A stretch of DNA of 64,000 bases from Turnera subulata (lineage: Eukaryota > Streptophyta > Magnoliopsida > Malpighiales > Passifloraceae). The stretch covers positions 1 through 64,000 of the forward strand of contig JAKUCV010007826.1 in assembly GCA_028386065.3 (NCBI GenBank), read 5' to 3'. Below, piece after piece: positions 47,103 through 58,400 of this stretch (position 1 is the stretch's first letter; each line of letters starts with the position of its first letter). The notes below the pieces were generated by a model. It saw only the letters and a list, made by a program, of their open reading frames with translations, made no database searches and had not been told where the DNA came from. Position numbers and translations under genes: made by a program.

Positions 47103-48580
47103 ATGGCACAGGCCATGGACGACAGTTTCCGCGTCCGCGTAGAGAAGATCTTCGGCTCGCTCACGGCAGCGCCGCCCTCCTCCGACAACCAGAAGGCCAC
47201 CTCCTCCCTCCAATCCACGCTCTGGTCCCTCAGCGGAGACAAGGTCGAGCGGCGGGAGTGGAGGCGGGACGACTCTGACCCCGACGCCGCCGCCGCGTCG
47301 CGAGAGAGAGACGAGATGCCTTGCGCGGCGTCGTTCGACGAGATGAGCAGGGATCGTAGGCGGGACAAGAAGAGGACGAATTGGAGCAAAGCGGAGCTCG
47401 AAGATGACCTCGACGATCTCGACGACGAGGAGAGGGAGGAGGACGATGATGATGGAAGACGCGTCGGCGATGACTGCTCTGATGAGTGGGAGATTCGATC
47501 TTCCATTGGCTTGGACCGAACCCTAGACAATGAGGTATGTAAAACGCGTTCTTTTTAACTTAATTTTCTTTTTCTTTGTCTGTCTAGTGATGCAATCTCT
47601 TATCGTGAATGATTTAGTGGTTTCTCTTTTCTTATGCCAATTGTGTTACAAATTTGATTCAGGAAGAGGAAGATGAGTTTGATAAAGTGGCTTCCGGGAG
47701 GGAGAATGCAGGAGAGCGTCTGTACATGAAGAGTGTTAATGACCAAGGCTCTTTCTTGCACTTTCACAATGTGATTAGACCCAATTCGTTGTCCGGTGGT
47801 GCCAAAGATCCGCGTGCTAATCACCTGGCCGCTGAAACCAGGCTGCGGGAAGATGAAGCCGAAGCCCAGAAGTTGAATTCTGATCATGATCGGGACATGG
47901 AAGGAGTTAAGGAGCGTTCTGAAAAGCCACCTGTTGCTGGAGATGGTCAGGAATTAAGATCAATATTGAAGAGGAAAAGCGGGGATTCAGATTCCAAATC
48001 GCCAAAACGCGTCAGGTTTGATCCCGCTTGTAAAATTGTTAGCAAGGAGGAGGATGTTTCCGGGGGAAGTTCTGCAGGGGATGTTGGTGGTGAGGAAGGG
48101 GAGATAATGTCTGGATGGGATGCATCTTCAAGGGTTCCTGATTATTTGCGGAATCCTTCCAAGTATACCCGTTATAGTTTTGAGTCGTCTCCTGAAGTGG
48201 ATGAAAGAGCAAACACCCAAGCCTATATGGAATTTCTTAAACTGGTCCAATGTTCAAAACCCACAAAATTGGAAACAGGCCAAGAAGATGCTTCCTCTGG
48301 CCTCAAGACAGTGACATTTATCCCAAAGAAAAAGCCAATTGAAGCTAAAGCAGCAACTGATACCAGTGATGCTGAGCAAGACGTGGTAGAGGATAGCAAA
48401 CAATTCCTTCACCACACAGGTTTGCCTGTCAGCATTGCAGTTGGGGAATTTCAAGACTTTGAACTTGATTCAATGGAGGAAGAGGGAACAGAAGCAAGCG
48501 CAGAAGACAGCATTGCTGGACTCCCGAAGCCCGGTCGTAGGTATCGGACAAAGTCAATTTCTGATGACCTTGATCCTTGA
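47103..48580 (+). CDS. TSSC4-like protein (U5 snRNP-associated family)
   Basis: Exons are 47103-47534 and 47663-48580 with a GT-AG intron of 128 bases, giving 449 residues. The ATG at 47103 begins MAQAMDDSFRVRVEKIFGSL, the first in the transcript. The protein is highly charged: an acidic stretch at about residues 100-125 (DDLDDLDDEEREEDDDD), a basic patch LKRKSGDSDSKSPKRVRF at about 246-263 and the motif VPDYLRNPSKYTRYSFE at about 302-318. That motif matches the VPDY-HP-x-WTKYSLE core of animal TSSC4, a factor in U5 and tri-snRNP assembly in the nucleus. RVRF also fits a PP1-docking RVxF pattern. Plant members are mostly annotated as unknown; a splicing role here is inferred from the family. 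No damage is seen. Confidence 0.75.
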
Positions 48581-48972
48581 TGCTCTGTGAAGTCTGTCTT
48601 TGGCTTTTGCCATTGGATATTGGGTCTGGTTTCCAGCCTGATGCATTCCAGCAGTGACTGTCTGTGAAGTTGTCCGATTAAATTGCATGCTGCCTCGTGC
48701 ATCCCTGATGATTTTTCATTGCATATGTTCTGCCAAGACTGTTAAGATTTGGTTGTTAAAGTTTGAGGGCTTTGTCAATGACAGCCTCTTTGAACCTTTT
48801 TCAAAAGTTTTTTTCATCATGAGATGTAATACATGAGAGTGAGGGGTTTTGAGGCCTACTCCTTACCATGTTTATGTATTGCCCAAAAGTCATTGTGCCT
48901 CGTATTTGCAATTCTTGTGTGATGGGCATTGCACTTTGGCATATTACCACCTACATGCAGAGTGGATGCTGC

Positions 48973-49739
48973 TGTTGGAATAAATAGGGATATTTCAAAA
49001 GGAATTTTATTTTCCTATTCAAATTGTTAAACAAATTTGAAAAGTTTGTCTAAAGGAGGGATTTTACGAAAAGATGTTTCCAAGTGAAAGGCTTTGTTCC
49101 TTCTCAATAAATATCTCATTTCATCAAACATAATCTCTAATAAACTTTCACAAACTCTTTTTATTTTTTTTGTTTGTAATGACAAACTTTCACAAACTCT
49201 TTTTTTTTTGTTTGTAATAACGATTCCCCTTTCTTCCCTCTTTTTTTTTTTTTTTCAGAGGCGAAATAAATTTCTTAGAACACATTTGTTCTTCAACATG
49301 TCTAACATGTCTCCAGCCATAATTATGTTGGAAAATAGGGATATTTCAAAAAGAAATATATATATTTTCCTATTCAAATTATTTTATGTGAAAAATTTTG
49401 TCTAAACTAAGAGGGATATTTTTATGTAAAGATGCTTCTAAGTTCCTTCCCAACAGATATTTGTCCCTCTATAAATACCCAACAAATGCCCATTGCATAT
49501 ACCCAATACATACCCATTGCATTGCATTGAAACAAGACATCCCATCAACCATAATCTTGACAAACTCTCAGAAATTCTCCATTTCTCTGTAATAAATTTT
49601 CCTTTCTTCCTTTCTTATTGATATCCTGTCTATTCAAGCAGAATGGTTTGTTATATTTCGGAGAATATTTTGCAGAGGCAAAATAAATTCCCTTGAGGAC
49701 AGTGTTTTTCAACACATCTCAAGCCATAATTTTTCAACA
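48973..49739 (+). mobile_element. Two tandem LTR-like copies
   Basis: TGTTGGAATAAATAGGGATA at 48973 and TGTTGGAAAATAGGGATATT at 49326 start two direct copies that share CCTATTCAAATT, TTGTCTAAA, CAGAGGC-AAATAAATT and AGCCATAATT in the same order. The second ends TTTTTCAACA at 49739 and has CTATAAATACCC near 49472 as a possible TATA box. They look like LTRs with little or no internal sequence between them. No duplication was found at the outer ends. Confidence 0.5.
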
Positions 49740-51250
49740 ATCTCAAGAGAATTTATTATGACTATCAAACTTGAATACTACTCTATTCTCAAGTGAATTA
49801 CCGATGGAGAAAAAAAGGAAGACTATGAGGTTTGTTTATCTCTTATTAGGTCAATTTCCAAACTTTCTCTTTAATGTATTGCATATACATAGTCTGAGGT
49901 ATGGAAAATATACTATTGGTAGTGGTCCCACACTTTGAGGTGGATGCTGAACCGTGTCGCTCATGGTCCTAGGCTAAATGCCCGGGAAGTGAGATGGATG
50001 GTCGAGCCGTGGGTGAGATTAGTGTGGCTTGTCGAGCTGGGATACTCACAAGTATATATAAAAAAAATACATAGTATATATATTTCTAGAAATATAATGT
50101 TTCCTTGATTTTAATGAAAAATAATTTCTTTGAAGAGTTTAATATTACTGGATTACTACTCTCACATGGTCATAGGAGTATTCTATATTGCATATGTATG
50201 AATAGTCTAAAACTCTAGTTGTTACCACATAAATCTTTCTTTTGGTTGATAAAAATTTAAGTTGAGGGGAGGCTCCCCCAATTCCGCGCCTAGTTGTTAC
50301 CCTATAAACCTTTAGCATACAAAGGGAAGGATGCTTTAAAAGCTGGTGAAATTGCATTTATATATGTATGAAGTTTCTATATAGTATCACTGCTAAAAAA
50401 AACATTTTTCCATTGCCTTAGGAAGTATCTTAATATTTAAATAAATTAAAACCTTTTTTAGTGTTACTCATTTATCTTCATGAGAACAAAAAGTGATGCA
50501 TGTAAACTGTGTTTTCGGTAAATATGCAGTTAAATTTTAAATTGTATTTTGAATGAAAATATATGAAAAGAACTAAACTCTTGATTAGTGACAGTTGTGG
50601 ATTTTAAAATTCGAAATTTGACAGCAATAGTTTTGTGGCACTTTGGTCATGTTGCCAGTTATGTATTTATCTTTTACTTCACAATTGGATTATATAATTT
50701 TGTATAAATTTATGAAGCACCTCATCTATTAAAATATGTTGAAAAATAAATTTAAAATATGTGAAATCTTGAAGTATGTTAGTATGATCACATTTGCCAA
50801 TTTCAAAAGAAAAAGAAGAAAAAGCATATGCCTAGATCTAGTTATTAAACAAATCAATCTGGCATGAGAAGTATGTATAAGAATAAATTTTGATATGTGA
50901 AAAATATATATGTAATATATGTCAATATGTTAACAACATATTTTTATTTCTTGATTTGAAGTCCATCATGTTATCAACTGTCTATTGTTACAAATGTGTA
51001 TATGTCTTTATGATGATTTTTAAATTACTGAGGAATTATTGCATAAAATACGAGACCTTACATATTGAGATACTTGAGAAGTATGATGCAGTATGGTATT
51101 CTAGACAATCCACTTGGACTAAGAAGGATACAATGATGAAAATTAGATCTCTGATTCTGATGAAGTGAAATCCACTAATAGTTATGTGTTCACCTATGGT
51201 GGTGTTGCAATAATGTGGAAATAAGCTAAAGCAAATTATAAATACTAAAT
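49740..51250. other. AT-rich intergenic sequence
   Basis: No gene recognised. The stretch 49915-50050 is more GC-rich, with repeated GTCGAGC phrases, and looks like a transposon fragment of unknown kind. Confidence 0.5.
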
Positions 51251-51784
51251 GTTATAAATAAATTATGGTGAATGTCATTGTTACCATTCAGTAAAATTGA
51301 TCTTTACTGTACCCAAATTTATCCCCGGTAAATATTTTACACCCATACACCAAACTTTCATATGGTTTTTTCTATCTACCTATCTGCCTCAATTGTCTTC
51401 ATCTATACTACCTAAATCCATGTGATTTTATTCTTATTATCCAACCTAACTTATTTTTTTTTTATCCTCTCATTTTTCACCTATAGATATCCCCTTCATC
51501 CATCACATTTCTACCTTTTGATCTTCCACAAATTCCTCTCTTCTTACTCCAACACACCTCCTTAAGCTCCCTCCTCCATCTTTGTATAATTATATTATTT
51601 GTTCATTTGTAATATTACCATCAAAATTGTATTATTACAAAGGTGTATTATTACCATCAAGGTGTATTTCACCTTCAATTTCATAACACGTTATCAGCAC
51701 GAGTCTCTACCTTATTAAGGTAATTATTTCTAAACTTTTTCTTATTTCTACATTAATTATTTCTATTGTACATATATAGTACTT

Positions 51785-51983
51785 ATATTGCTGAAAGATT
51801 CATCGAGTAAGCATATGCATATTACATATTCTATATTATTATTCTATTAATATTGCTGAAAGATTTATCGAGTAAGCGTATATATGTATTACATATTCTC
51901 TACTGGTATTCTACTAATATTGCTGAAAGATTTATCGAGTAAGCGTATATTTATTATATATTCCATATTATTATTGTTCTACT
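51785..51983 (+). repeat. Three 66-base tandem repeats in the copia leader
   Basis: TATTGCTGAAAGATT starts at 51785, 51851 and 51918, each followed by ATCGAGTAAGC and TATTACATATTC-like sequence. Confidence 0.85.
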
Positions 51984-52001
51984 ACTCTTTATATTTGTTT
52001 T

Positions 52002-52409
52002 ATGTCTTTTGTTATTATTATTGTTATTATTATCAATATTACAAAACTTGAATTCAAGGGCCTTAACATTTCCTTGTTATGGTCATTAGATGCTAAAATG
52101 CACGTAGATGCTAATGGTCTAATAGATACCATAAAAGAAGAAAACAAAGCTTCTAGTTTAAAGAAGGCGAAAGTTATAATTTTTCTTCGCCACCATCTTC
52201 ATGATAGTATAAAGACTGAATATCTTATTGTCAAAGATCTGCAAATTTTTGAAAGAATTAAAAAAAAAAGATATGACCACAAGAAGATGGTCATTCTAGA
52301 AAAAAATTCTCTACTTTTCATACATCAAATGTGCTCCTGCAGTAGCAATATCATGAATAAAGGCTTCACTAAAATTTTCGGATTTAATTTCATGCCTCCT
52401 TGTGGCTGA
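52002..52409 (+). pseudogene. Copia gag fragment
   Basis: The frame encodes TKLEFKGLNISLLWSLDAKM, DTIKEENKASSLKKAKVIIF, LRHHLHDSIKTEYLIVKD and KKRYDHKKMVILEK, matching the N-terminal half of copia gag of the Retrofit group. It then loses the reading frame. Nothing downstream forms an intact polyprotein. Confidence 0.75.
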
Positions 52410-52999
52410 ACAAAATAATAAGCTATTATTGAAAAATTATGAATCCCATCTAATTGGCTCTTCTCCATTCCCTAAAGTGTATGTGACCATATAATGATAA
52501 TTTAGGTTCAGCCATTTGAACACGCCATTGGTCAATATTCCATATAGTAAGCCATTTGGTAGAATTTTACTAAATGTCCTTGAAGGACAAATCTAATATT
52601 ATTGAAACTAACTTTCGTCAAGATAATGACCATGATATTAACCCCCAGATAGATTCATTTCTGGATATTGTTATTTATCTTGCTTATCCTGAAGGTGCAA
52701 GAAAATATACATTTTAAGATAAAAAAACAAAATTGAATTTATTTTATGTTCCGTTTGATCATCTTATTATGTATTATATTTTATTTATCTTATATTTTAC
52801 TTTTATTTATATTTATTTTATAATATATTATATCTGTTAAATTTTTAATATGAATATAAAACTATGATTTCTACAATAATGACTTTTGCATTAGTCCTGG
52901 AGACAATGAAATAACACATTCCGTATTTAATAAACATAAATTATTTTTAAGTAGCATATGATAGCTCAATCTCAAAAAAGAGAATGAGAAGGAGATTAA

Positions 53000-53155
53000 T
53001 ATGCTCTGGAAGAGCATAGTTTTACTATGCTCTTCAAGAGCATATATTTAAGCTCCGGAGGAGCACAAGTTTTATTATAGATTAATATGCTCCGGAAGAG
53101 CAAATGTTTATGCTCTGGAAGAGCATAAATTTTATTATACTCCTGAAGAGAAAAA
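53000..53155. repeat. Interspersed quasi-palindromes GCTC-GGAAGAGC
   Basis: ATGCTCTGGAAGAGCAT and close variants (CTCTTCAAGAGCAT, GCTCCGGAGGAGC, GCTCCGGAAGAGC) occur six or seven times in about 155 bases, separated by A/T-rich spacers. Several can fold on themselves, and in one frame they read (A/L/P)EEH. Confidence 0.75.
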
Positions 53156-53837
53156 CTTTTTCCTACTTACAATAATAAAAGGATATTTTATTCATGTCTC
53201 AAAAAATTTATTAATATTCAATCGGATATTACGTTGAGACAACAAGTAAAAGAGATGTTTGAATATCTCTATATTATAAAGGCTACTGCTGCAGGTAATA
53301 AATAATTTATGAAAATATTACCTGCATTATCCTTTAGATTGTATTATACAAATAATGTAAGTCAGTGAAAGTTATCATATCCAGTCCGAAGCTGGCACAT
53401 AATTTTTCTTAAATTACTAAAATACACAGTTTGCACAGCCTGAAGTTGGCACCAACTCGAAGTTGGTTCATGAATTTCTTGTTTGGCATGACCGGTTGGG
53501 CTATCCCGGATCAATAATGATGCGTAGAGTATTGAAAATTTATTTGGTCATTCATTGAAAAATTAGAAGTTTTTACAATCAATGAATTTTCATGTATTTG
53601 CTTGCTACGGACGAAAATTATTTATTCGGCCTTCCTATGATGAGATTGGCCTAGAATCACCAGCAAGTTTGGAAATAATTCAGGGACATGTACGCGGACT
53701 AATAAATCCTCCATGTTGACCATCTAGGTAATTTTATAATTTTAATCGATGCATCGACTAGATGGTCTATTGTGTGCTTGTTAGATGCAATTTGGCATTT
53801 TGCGCGTTTATTTTAATAATTAAGCCAATTGCGGGTA

Positions 53838-55445
53838 TGTGAATACCCGACCCAAAATCACTTGGGCCTATTCACCTTTCCCTTACACCTTCTTCATAAC
53901 CGTCATCCAGCATCTTTGGAGTCGCCACCCAAATTTTATTAAGGGACAAAAACTTGGGAAAAACCCTTCATGTGATTCCATTTAGGCAACTGATTAGCGA
54001 ACCAAAGATGCTGGACCCGGGAATTCGTCATGGATAGGAAGGTGTTAGGCACCCATCCATGTTGGGGCAAAACTTTGTACAATTAGAGGGTTTTGTATGC
54101 CTTGTGCAAGTGTGAAAGTGTGAGCACCAAAACACATAATAGCTGAATATTAAAAAGAAAGGGGAGAAGAAGAAGATTGGGTTTGAGTTTCCACCACTAG
54201 AAACCACATACGTACCCCGGCGACCGGGTTCAAAGCCCACGTAGTTCTTGACATGGCATCACAACAGTCACATCATCATCAACATCAACATCTCAACAAT
54301 AATTGGTCAGACAAAAAAGGATTAGGATTTCCACTTGTAGCCCTCCTCTAGCTCCTTGGTTTGGGTTGTGCCTCCCACACAATTTCCTCCCACTCCTCAA
54401 CTCAATCTTGGAGTTCTTCTTGATTTTCCCCTTTGCTGTCTTCAATGGATGATGCTACCCACGAAATTCTACCAGAGTTTTGCCTATGGAACTATTTCTT
54501 AAGCTTGGAGAGATAGAATTTCTCCAAGTTTCAAAGCTTTATGAAGAGTGTTTGTGTAATAGAATGTGTGTCTTTTGAAATGTGAGAGAGGGATCCTATT
54601 TATAGTGTTTTGGGTAGCCTAGGGGCATGGACCAACTTAATGATCAAGGTAATGGCCAGAAATCTGGGCCAAAACCGAGTAGATTACGGGCGAAAATCGG
54701 GGAGAAAATGCGTTTCTGGGTGTGCATGACTGCCATGGCCTGCGGTCATCCTATGGATGACAGCCAGGCCGGGCGATCATGGGTGGAAGACCGTCCAGGC
54801 CCGGCGGTCATCCCGAGATGACCGCCCGCGCCTACGCGTCTCACCCGTTCTTCCCTTTTTTGGTCCCGATTCTCCCCTAATTCCTCCCTGATTGATCCTA
54901 CCGCGTAATTAACCCTTAGACTGCCTAGAATCCTCTACTTTCTTGATTACTACTCCTCTCAATCATCTCCTAATTAATTTATTACACATTAATTCCTCAT
55001 TTTAAGCCAAAATCTTACCAAAAATATTCTTGCTATTAAGGAATGATTTAACTCTGATTTTCCACGAAAATCAGAGCTAAATTTGTCTGCAAGCAAGGTG
55101 TTAATGGGCTGTGCAACTCTGAAGAAAAGTCCATACCTTATTAAATTGGACCCTTACATTTATCTTCAACCCAAGAATAAATATAATTGGGTTTAATAAA
55201 TAAACAAGCCCAAATTTAATAAGATAAAATACATTTTAGCAATTTAGTCCTTAACATATCCTATGATTAAATCGTCTCATTAATCCTAGGCATATAAAAG
55301 TCTTAATTACTATAACGTATAAATTCTTCTAAAATTAAACCCCATCCATGCTTCAACCCAAGACTAACTCATCAATCTTATGATTCAAACATGTCTGGAT
55401 TCTAATCTCAATATAATTTTCATGGGTCAAATTTGGGTGTTCACA
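53838..55445 (-). repeat. LTR of a second copy of the 9.5-kb gypsy family
   Basis: 1,608 bases from TGTGAATACCCGACC to GGGTGTTCACA, matching 4659-6259 and 12612-14198. It is followed by GATGCCCCTCGTTGG, the complement of the polypurine tract, so it is the 3' LTR of a minus-strand element. Minus-strand TATA box and GACCGCC cluster are retained. The other LTR would lie beyond the window. Confidence 0.9.
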
Positions 55446-56462
55446 GATGCCCCTCGTTGGTGAGTCTTTAAAACTTAAAGACGAAGCAACGCAAGGAAAG
55501 AACAGCCAAATTTGGACAACGAATGTGAGTGATGTGGACCAATGGTTGGAGCATCACATGCTCCACCTTGATAGTCATCTCATCCCAAGGTTTGTGAATG
55601 ACTCATCTCTTCTCTTGGGATTTTCCTGGTCCCAAGAGCTACCGAGAATCATCTCATCCCAGGTTTTCAGGAATCATCTCATCCCGAGGGTTGTTGATGG
55701 CCAAGAATCATCTCATCCTGGGGTTTTGGGAATCATCTCATCCCAAGGTTTGTGATAGAATCATCTATCGGATCAAGAGATCTTATCCATGAGGATATAG
55801 CCACACGATTAAAAGAGGGATCAAGGGATCTTATCCATGAGGATATAGCCAAACGACTAAGAGAGGGATCAAGAGATCTTATCCATGAGGATATAGCCAA
55901 GCGACTAAGGAGGGACCAAGAGATCTTAAATTTTGAGGCTGAACAAGCCCCTTATCAATAGCTGGAAGTCTACTCTATTTCTCAAGCTCACTAGTCCATA
56001 ATCAACACAGGATCGGGTACCGTGCCCCTAGCATCACATATGTCTCATACTTCTCGTGTTCTCCGGTTCCCTAGTGGGTTTGAAAGAGGTGGGCCGTGTT
56101 ATGCCCCTTGTCTAGATGCGGGCACGTCATGCCCCTAGTTCAATTATCTTGAGGTGGGGCGTGATGCCCCCTTCATCATCTAGTTGTGATTTGAAAAGAC
56201 GGGATATAACATGCCCTTAGTTTAAAATCATCTTGGGTGTCTCAACCCTTGGTCCAATAGGTGGGCCCACCGTGCTCTTGGGAATCAATCAATCAGAATG
56301 GGGTAGCATGCCCCAAGCAAATCTCAAGTCCGCGCGGGGTAGCATGCCCCAGAAATCTAACTCCAAAGATATGGTAGCATACCCCTTGTAGTCTCATTAA
56401 CCCGGATCATGGGCCCGTCGTGCCCCTAATGTCCTGATGTAAGTTTAACCTCAAGGTCGATG
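55446..56462 (-). mobile_element. Internal 3' part of the second gypsy copy, cut by copia
   Basis: It starts like 6260-6420 and then differs in its repeats: about four GAATCATCTCATCC units (55645-55750), three 48-base units (55770-55913), then repeated phrases with ATGCCCC. No coding region. It ends at 56462, where the copia LTR starts; the 5 bases before the LTR are CGATG. Confidence 0.8.
55770..55913. repeat. Three 48-base tandem repeats
   Basis: GGATCAAGAGATCTTATCC starts at 55770, 55818 (one change) and 55866, period exactly 48. It occupies the place held by the 108-base array in the other copy. Confidence 0.9.
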
Positions 56463-58026
56463 TGTAAGTATCCGGTTCATGCAATTGACAATTAAAAGCA
56501 CAAAATACAACATGTATGCGCAGCGGAAATACCGGATACACATGGAGGATCCAAGTGAAGGTAGCTAAACCGAATAACAATTTTTTACATACCTTGTTCG
56601 GTTGAGGTCTTTCACCCAACTGTAGAATCGAATCAGCTAGAGCCAGACAAAAGGTCTCGCCCCTCTACGGTATCCACACGAACCGTGATTGCTGGCCGAA
56701 AATCGTCACACGATCTCCAACCTGAGCTCTCCCGAACTGATGTGCTAGCAGCAGGTTTCCGGAGCTATGTTTGTGGTGTTTCTCTTCTTTCTCAAAGAAG
56801 GTGTATGGTCTGAAAATGGAGAACACTCTCAAGACTCTCTCAAGGGTGAATGTTCTGCAAAAATCAGACTCAAGTGATAAAGATGATGGCTTGAGTAATC
56901 TGATTACTCCACCCAATTAGTGCTAAGAGACAAATAGGGATAATGGCCAACACAATGGCCCATTATCTTTCATAATTATGTCTCCACATAATCTTGTCTC
57001 CACTAATTGGATTCCACATCACATGCACTAATTTTGGGTTCAATAAGTCAGACTTTTATTGACCCAAGCCAGCCAAAAAACGACACTGGTCCAACTGCGG
57101 TCCAACCACACCCGGTTCAACCATGGTCCAACCACGGTTCAACCACCTGCTCGAATCAACGGCTCTTTGTGTGTGACCTTGTAGGCACTTGTAACGTCCG
57201 GCAATAATTGTAAAACCTCATTTTACAATTATAAGCAAAGAGCGGCGTCTAGCAACACATCATTGCCACCCGAACGACAAGATCAGTACTGATTCTCTAT
57301 GCCTCGCGAACATGTCATCGTCCCTTCGTCCCATTATCAAGATTGAACACGAGACATGGAATATGTCAATCTCGCATATGTTCAATCTCGGTTTCTTGAT
57401 CCTCGAGTTAACCGTGTAAAACGGATACGAGTGATATCACATATCATAATCCGAGCATGGCCATGCATTTACGGTTCAACTCTATCAAGAAACCATCCGA
57501 TAATATACCCGTTATATGGGTTGGACGAATCCCCTCTAGATCATACAAAACCCACTACACATTTATCATATACCCAATGATTACACTAAGTCTACTCAAT
57601 TACGAAATAGCCAAGAGTAATATCAAAGTATACGACTCATATGTTNNNNNNNNNNNNNNNNNNNNNNNNNNNNNNNNNNNNNNNNNNNNNNNNNNNNNNN
57701 NNNNNNNNNNNNNNNNNNNNNNNNNNNNNNNNNNNNNNNNNNNNNNNNNNNNNNNNNNNNNNNNNNNNNNNNNNNNNNNNNNNNNNNNNNNNNNNNNNNN
57801 NNNNNNNNNNNNNNNNNNNNNNNNNNNNNNNNNNNNNNNNNNNNNNNNNNNNNNNNNNNNNNNNNNNNNNNNNNNNNNNNNNNNNNNNNNNNNNNNNNNN
57901 NNNNNNNNNNNNNNNNNNNNNNNNNNNNNNNNNNNNNNNNNNNNNNNNNNNNNNNNNNNNNNNNNNNNNNNNNNNNNNNNNNNNNNNNNNNNNNCATGAT
58001 TGGCTTTTGGGCATATTACACTAACA
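56463..58026 (-). repeat. 3' LTR of copia element (contains assembly gap)
   Basis: On the minus strand it starts TGTTAGTGTAATATG and ends GATACTTACA. It includes 349 N. The left 760 bases match 63201-64000. GGTCCAACCACGG and GGTTCAACCA units differ in number between the LTRs near 57090-57150 and 63825-63895. Confidence 0.9.
57646..57994. other. Assembly gap (N)
   Basis: 349 N inside the LTR; all reading frames across it are artefacts. Confidence 1.
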
Positions 58027-58041
58027 ATCTCCCACTTGCAC
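58027..58041 (-). promoter_or_regulatory. Polypurine tract region of copia element
   Basis: On the minus strand GTGCAAGTGGGAGAT runs into the LTR start TGTTAG. This is the usual plus-strand primer position. Confidence 0.75.
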
Positions 58042-58119
58042 TAAAGCCAATCATCCATATATCTCATATATGTGGATCTAGCATGACCATCATGCTTCCG
58101 CTGCGTGAGAAGATTAGAC

Positions 58120-58400
58120 AATAGATCTCCTACTTTGTTCCCAAAAGGAACTATACACAGCCTCAGTTGTAGAGTCGGCTACTGTCTCTTGCTTGGAACT
58201 CTTCCAGCATACAGTACCTTGCTCGGATCTCTTCCAGCACACATTACCACTTCCAAGACTAAACACATAACCTGACTGCGATCTAAAATCACCCCTATCG
58301 GTTTGGAAGCTAGCATCTGTGTAACCCTTTACACAAGCTCATCAACGCTTTCGTAAACCAGGAATGCATCCTTAGTGCTTCTCAAGTACTTAGGATATTC
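58120..58400 (-). pseudogene. Copia RNase H remnant
   Basis: After the stop at 58401 the minus strand still encodes KGYTDASFQTDRGDFRSQSG and CWKSSKQETVADSTTEAVY, the RNase H domain of copia polyproteins. Part of the domain before it is deleted. Confidence 0.8.

Larger units (their letters stand above)
51251..53837 (+). mobile_element. Decayed copia element (Retrofit-like), cut by gypsy copy
   Basis: An LTR appears to end TTCATAACA at 51688 and is followed by CGTTATCAGCACGA, a copia primer-binding region common in plants. Then come leader repeats, a gag-like frame (52002-52409), a region of short hairpin-like repeats (about 53000-53155) and a piece of the GAG-pre-integrase domain (HEFLVWHDRLGYPGS, about 53470-53515). 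The left LTR edge is not defined. The right side is lost where the gypsy LTR begins at 53838. Confidence 0.65.

Noticed and set aside
47084..47530. 148-codon frame opposite the first exon of the TSSC4-like gene
   Set aside because: Ser/Arg-rich shadow of GC-rich coding sequence; no domain and no promoter of its own.
55752..55961. Frame with repeated GSRDLIHEDIAKRL
   Set aside because: It is the 48-base tandem repeat; a period divisible by three keeps it open by chance.
57457..58024. Open frames running through X residues
   Set aside because: They cross the 349-N gap and are artefacts.
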